Source: Bacteroidales bacterium (GTDB lineage Bacteria; Bacteroidota; Bacteroidia; Bacteroidales; JALTDM01). Taken from it: 17,643 nucleotides of DNA. Made by a program: the position numbers and the translations under genes. The notes beneath the pieces are model-generated. The model ran no database searches. It was not told where the DNA came from and was given only the letters and a program-made list of their open reading frames with translations. The stretch covers positions 1-17,643 of the forward strand of contig JALTDM010000293.1 in assembly GCA_027074135.1 (NCBI GenBank). Direction: 5' to 3'. Each line of letters starts with the position of its first letter. Positions within the stretch are counted from its first letter, which is position 1. This document shows, piece by piece, positions 14,645 through 17,643 of the stretch.

Positions 14645-15637
14645 TTATCCTGCTTGATTCGCAGTAATAGCTATCATGTTTACAATGTCGTCAACCGAGC
14701 ATCCGCGTGAGAGGTCGTTTATAGGTGCTGCCATTCCTTGCAGTACAGGACCTATCGCTTCGGCGTGTGCCATTCTTTGAACGAGTTTGTAAGAAATGTT
14801 GCCTGATTGGAGGTCGGGAAATACGAGTACATTTGCCTTGCCTGCAATTGGACTGCCCGGAGCTTTCTTTTTGCCGACGGATTCTACTATTGCTGCATCG
14901 GCTTGAAGTTCACCGTCAATCATAAGGTCGGGTTTCATTTCTTTGGCAATTTGTGTTGCTTCCACAACTTTATCTACCATCGGGTGTTTTGCACTTCCTT
15001 TTGTAGAGAAACTCAGCATTGCAACTCTCGGTTCTACTCCTGCAAGAGCTTTTGCGGTTTCAGATGTAGCAACGGCTATCTCGGCAAGTTGCCTTGCATC
15101 AGGATCAGGGTGAACTGCACAGTCGGCAAAGAAAATAATACCATCGTCACCGAAACTTTTGTCGGGTATTATCATCATAAATGCACCCGATACCACCGAA
15201 ATGCCCGGTTTGGTTTTTACTATTTGAAAAGCAGGCCTCAGCACATTTGCAGTAGCGTTCATTGCACCGGCAACTTCTCCGTCGGCATCACCTTGTTTAA
15301 TCATCATTACCGCATAATAAAAAGGATCATTCATCAGTTTGGCGGCTTCATTTTTGGTAAGACCTTTCTTTTTTCTGATTTCAACAAGCTTTTCAATATA
15401 TTCTTCTCTTTTGGTAGAAGTTTCAGGGTTAATTATTTCGGCACCGTCAATGTTGATGCCTAGTTCTGCGGCTTTTTGTTTTATCTCATTTTCATTGCCG
15501 AGCAATATTATTTGAGCCAGTCCTTTTTCAAGAGCAATTGCAGCAGCTTTAAGAGTCCTTTCTTCCAAGCCTTCGGGCAATACTATACGATTATTTAATT
15601 GTTTTGCCCTTTCGTGAATTTTGTTTAAAACTTCCAT
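14645..15637 (-). CDS. pta: Phosphate acetyltransferase
   Basis: A 330-residue cytoplasmic enzyme that converts acetyl-CoA and phosphate to acetyl-phosphate and CoA. It is the short, single-domain form without the N-terminal regulatory domains of E. coli Pta. Marks are the N-terminal RIVLPEGLEERTLKAA (18-33), the MMIKQGDADGEVAGA region near residues 111-125, PGSPIAGKANVLVFPDLQSGN (260-280) and the SRGCSVDD segment (311-318). All are complete. No acetate kinase gene lies next to it, unlike the common pta-ackA pair; instead ptb and buk follow on the same strand. A terminator after its stop makes it a probable single-gene unit. TACTTTTG (15721-15714, minus) is a candidate -7 element with a leader of about 70 nt. 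Confidence 0.93.
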   Translation of the reverse strand: MEVLNKIHERAKQLNNRIVLPEGLEERTLKAAAIALEKGLAQIILLGNENEIKQKAAELGINIDGAEIINPETSTKREEYIEKLVEIRKKKGLTKNEAAKLMNDPFYYAVMMIKQGDADGEVAGAMNATANVLRPAFQIVKTKPGISVVSGAFMMIIPDKSFGDDGIIFFADCAVHPDPDARQLAEIAVATSETAKALAGVEPRVAMLSFSTKGSAKHPMVDKVVEATQIAKEMKPDLMIDGELQADAAIVESVGKKKAPGSPIAGKANVLVFPDLQSGNISYKLVQRMAHAEAIGPVLQGMAAPINDLSRGCSVDDIVNMIAITANQAG

Positions 15638-15713
15638 AATTTTTTATTTTAAAATTACCTTGTAATATTTGTTGCAAAAATGATTTTTGTTTGATTTTTA
15701 TATAATGGGGTGG

Positions 15714-15721
15714 CAAAAGTA
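15714..15721 (-). promoter_or_regulatory. Candidate -7 promoter element of pta
   Basis: On the minus strand TACTTTTG matches TAnnTTTG, 76 nt before the pta ATG. A closer imperfect match, CATTTTTG (15682-15675), is an alternative. Neither has a clear -33 TTG. Confidence 0.35.
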
Positions 15722-15772
15722 ACAAAATAAAGTAACTGAAAAAGAGGACTAGAGCATTTATACTAAAATTTT

Positions 15773-15780
15773 TATCTTTG
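15773..15780 (+). promoter_or_regulatory. -7 promoter element of the outer-membrane triplet
   Basis: TATCTTTG matches TAnnTTTG and lies 16 nt before the ATG at 15797, leaving a leader of roughly a dozen nucleotides. It supports the ATG at 15797 over the in-frame TTG just before it. Confidence 0.55.
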
Positions 15781-15796
15781 CAAAAAATATCTGTTG

Positions 15797-16336
15797 ATGA
15801 AAAAGTTTTTATTGATTGTTTTTTCTTTTTACTTTGTATTAAATTCATTCGGACAAAGTACGGACAATCTACCTCATAAATATGGTGTAGGTTTTTCTGT
15901 AGGAAGTTCTATCGGGTCAGGATTTTCATTTAGGTATAATGTGTCTGACAGGTTTGGTTTGCAAACTACCTTTGTTTTTCCGCTTTACAATGTTTTTTAT
16001 AACAGCAGGTATGACAATTTTTATAAATCTATTTTTAGGGTTGGAGGTTCTTTTTATTATAATTTTTCGATGAAAGAAAAATTGAGATTTTTTGCTTATA
16101 TCGGAGGGAAATATGTAAAAAAAATAAAGTTACAAGAGGAAAGTCTTGATAGTACATGGGTATATGTAGATAAAGAAATTAATAAATATGCTGTGGGATT
16201 GGGTTTGGGTTTAGAGTTTTACATAAAACCTAATATAGGATTAAGTGTAATGGGAGGATATGGAATTTGTAATGTGGATGGAAATGTAAAAACAGGTCTT
16301 TCGGGAGAAAGTTCTATATTATTTTACTTTAAATAG
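15797..16336 (+). CDS. Small secreted beta-barrel-type protein, first of three paralogues
   Basis: A 179-residue exported protein that I cannot assign to a named function. It has a signal peptide (MKKFLLIVFSFYFVLNSFG, probable cut before Gln20). The rest alternates polar and aromatic/hydrophobic residues as in transmembrane beta strands, with glycine-rich turns (YGVGFSVGSSIGSGFSFRYN), and ends in SSILFYFK. A C-terminal strand ending in an aromatic residue near the terminus is usual for outer-membrane barrels recognised by the BAM machinery; here the last residue is Lys after Phe. The size would suit an 8-strand barrel. I chose the ATG at 15797 because the preceding in-frame TTG adds only one residue and lies even closer to the -7 element. 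The next paralogue starts 7 nt after the stop. Confidence 0.75.
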   Translation: MKKFLLIVFSFYFVLNSFGQSTDNLPHKYGVGFSVGSSIGSGFSFRYNVSDRFGLQTTFVFPLYNVFYNSRYDNFYKSIFRVGGSFYYNFSMKEKLRFFAYIGGKYVKKIKLQEESLDSTWVYVDKEINKYAVGLGLGLEFYIKPNIGLSVMGGYGICNVDGNVKTGLSGESSILFYFK

Positions 16337-16343
16337 CATTTGA

Positions 16344-16916
16344 ATGAAAAGGATATTTTTTATAATTTTATTATTGGTAAGCAGCTTGAGTTTTTTCGGG
16401 CAAGATCTAAATAAGCTTGAATATAAAAACGGTTTTGGATTTTCATTAGGACCTTCTGTCGGTTATGGTTTTACTTACAAATCATTGCTTACCGAAAGGT
16501 TGTATGCTCAATTTACCGTTTTACCACCTATTTTTTATTTCCACAGTCAACCTGATAGTGCGACAAGAAGTGGAGTAAATATTTTCAGTTCCGGACTTAT
16601 GTTTTCTTATGGTTTTTATCAAACAAATAAATTGAGGGAATATGCTTATGCCGGTGCTTTCTATCATTATTTATCCGGTAATTTTTTTGATAATGGCGAT
16701 TACGAAATTATCGACGGTAAAGGGTGTAATATTGTTGGAGGAGGTTTTGGTTTGGGTATTGAGTTTTTTACTGATTGTGTGGGGCTAAATTTTTATTTGG
16801 GAGAATCATATTCTCAAAAGAAATGGGAAAAGCGTCCTTATAATGATGAACAGTTTTATCCTGATTTTAAAGGTGGAATATCTTTGGGTGGAAGCGTAAT
16901 TTATTATTTTAAATAA
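16344..16916 (+). CDS. Small secreted beta-barrel-type protein, second of three paralogues
   Basis: A 190-residue exported protein with signal peptide MKRIFFIILLLVSSLSFFG, probably cut before Gln20. The mature N-terminus (YKNGFGFSLGPSVGYGFTYK) aligns with that of the preceding gene product (HKYGVGFSVGSSIGSGFSFR), and the protein ends in GSVIYYFK. A glycine-rich strand VGGGFGLGIEF near residues 130-140 matches VGLGLGLEF in the first copy. Identity between the copies is modest, so the duplication is old. The function is unknown; a small outer-membrane barrel is the best reading. Gaps of 7 nt on both sides place it in one transcript with its neighbours. Confidence 0.75.
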   Translation: MKRIFFIILLLVSSLSFFGQDLNKLEYKNGFGFSLGPSVGYGFTYKSLLTERLYAQFTVLPPIFYFHSQPDSATRSGVNIFSSGLMFSYGFYQTNKLREYAYAGAFYHYLSGNFFDNGDYEIIDGKGCNIVGGGFGLGIEFFTDCVGLNFYLGESYSQKKWEKRPYNDEQFYPDFKGGISLGGSVIYYFK

Positions 16917-16923
16917 TTGTGGA

Positions 16924-17412
16924 ATGAAAAAGATTTTTATTCTTTTGTTAGCCTTATGTATTGTTAGTGGAAGCATTTATGCTCAAGATTCAGATAATTA
17001 TAAAAAAAATATTGGTTTGGGTATTGATGTCGGAACATTAACGGGTTCCGGTTTTTCTTTTAGGAAAGTTATGAATAGCGGGTATGGAATTAAAGTAGTT
17101 TTAACACCACCTTTGTTTTCTAATGGAAAAATCTTTTTTTATAATTTGGGTTTGGGATTTTCGAAGCAACTTTATTCAATGCGTGATTGCCGTTTTTTTT
17201 TGACATTAGGAACGGCTTTGGCATATGTTGATAATAAGATGGTTTTTTCTGCACCTTCATTAAGTATTGAAGGAGAATATCTGGTTACTTATCGTCAAAG
17301 TTTTACAATAGGGGTCGGATGGACTTTATATTCTGTGTTTATGGAAAATCGAGAAACATTGTATCAAAGTTTTCCAGGCTTCCAATTCGGATATACTTAT
17401 TATTTTAAGTAG
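16924..17412 (+). CDS. Small secreted beta-barrel-type protein, third of three paralogues
   Basis: A 162-residue exported protein, the shortest of the set. The signal peptide MKKIFILLLALCIVSGSIYA ends in a clear A/Q cut before Gln21. NIGLGIDVGTLTGSGFSFRK corresponds to the glycine-rich first strands of the other two, TPPLF matches LPPIF of the second copy, and the C-terminus FGYTYYFK has the same YYFK ending. Residue spacing suggests fewer or shorter loops than in its neighbours. No enzyme motif is visible. It is last in the three-gene unit; no terminator hairpin was found in the AT-rich sequence after its stop. Confidence 0.75.
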   Translation: MKKIFILLLALCIVSGSIYAQDSDNYKKNIGLGIDVGTLTGSGFSFRKVMNSGYGIKVVLTPPLFSNGKIFFYNLGLGFSKQLYSMRDCRFFLTLGTALAYVDNKMVFSAPSLSIEGEYLVTYRQSFTIGVGWTLYSVFMENRETLYQSFPGFQFGYTYYFK

Positions 17413-17587
17413 AAATAAATTTATATTTTCTTGAGATATAGTGAATTAAAAAATGAAAAAATACTTGAAAATATTATAAAATTAAAGAAACTGGGTTACC
17501 TTTGTGTAAGTATTCTTTTAATTTGTCAAAAAAAATCGTATAAAAGCCGAGTTTTTTAGTAAGGATAAGTGAATAAAAATAAAATTA
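17413..17587. other. AT-rich leader region of the right-edge gene
   Basis: This 175-bp gap has no coding potential beyond an 8-codon frame at 17452. It has a -7 match at 17497-17504 and would give the downstream gene a leader of about 80 nt, longer than most here. I saw no recognisable riboswitch. Confidence 0.4.
17497..17504 (+). promoter_or_regulatory. Candidate -7 element of the right-edge gene
   Basis: TACCTTTG matches TAnnTTTG and lies 83 nt before the ATG at 17588. The nearest upstream TTG (17465-17467) is 29 bp away, longer than the usual spacing. Confidence 0.4.
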
Positions 17588-17643
17588 ATGGCTAAAGTAT
17601 TAAAAATTCTGAACAGATTTAATTTTGGTGAATTTAATTATAA
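17588..17643 (+). CDS. Start of a gene cut by the window edge, possibly a glycosyltransferase
   Basis: Only 18 codons are visible, reading MAKVLKILNRFNFGEFNY. The pattern of a basic-hydrophobic first strand followed by NRFNFG resembles the N-terminus of Bacteroidota family-4-type glycosyltransferases, which often begin with forms of KVLRIINRFNLGG. In those the glycine-rich loop is part of the donor/acceptor site; here GE replaces GG. This rests on 18 residues and is tentative. The frame is open to the window end and a -7 match lies upstream. Confidence 0.4.
   Translation, partial: MAKVLKILNRFNFGEFNY

Noticed and set aside
14807..15463. A 218-codon plus-strand open frame antisense to pta
   Set aside because: It lies wholly inside a clearly conserved pta gene, its product is rich in Cys, His and Phe with no motif, and it has no promoter or start signal; it is a by-product of pta codon use.
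17413..17587. Leader RNA or riboswitch upstream of the right-edge gene
   Set aside because: No conserved riboswitch core or stable hairpin followed by a T run could be recognised, only AT-rich sequence.

Overview
The window looks like part of a chromosome from an anaerobic, fermenting member of the Bacteroidota, most likely Bacteroidales-like. The DNA is AT-rich. Most transcription units start behind a match to TAnnTTTG, the -7 element typical of Bacteroidota, usually 16-40 nt from the start codon. The protein families fit: Bacteroidota-type YbeY, an AsnB-type asparagine synthetase, a secreted C69 dipeptidase, and small outer-membrane barrels ending in an aromatic residue plus Lys. The genus cannot be read from the sequence.

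Layout. 1-506 has no recognisable gene. It holds a minus-strand terminator, four related imperfect palindromes arranged as an inverted array (220-393) and an AT-rich TTAATGTG repeat. 507-2413 (minus) is a PutP-like sodium symporter followed by ybeY. 2590-3828 (plus) is a NupG-like nucleoside permease, convergent with nadD (3900-4487, minus). NadD lies behind an NhaC-family antiporter (4557-6413, minus) that carries an extra N-terminal secreted-type domain. fumC (6681-8093, minus) and a secreted C69 dipeptidase (8222-9901, plus) diverge from a shared promoter region.

9970-15637 is a long minus-strand block read in the order pta, ptb, buk, gmk, asnB. Strong intrinsic terminators follow pta and ptb. 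buk has its own -7 match and is tightly packed with gmk and asnB (gaps of 3 and 6 nt). pta, ptb and buk supply acetyl-phosphate and butyryl-phosphate metabolism and ATP formation from butyryl-phosphate. No acetate kinase lies beside pta. gmk and asnB are housekeeping genes sharing the buk transcript.

15797-17412 (plus) is a tandem set of three diverged paralogues encoding small secreted beta-barrel-type proteins. At the right edge (17588) the first 18 codons of another gene are visible, possibly a glycosyltransferase.

Most of the window is ordinary core metabolism and transport. The parts most worth a second look are the intergenic repeat families, the three-gene outer-membrane set, the NhaC fusion, and the separately terminated pta/ptb/buk arrangement. 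I did not find a convincing new defence, mobile or biosynthetic system.
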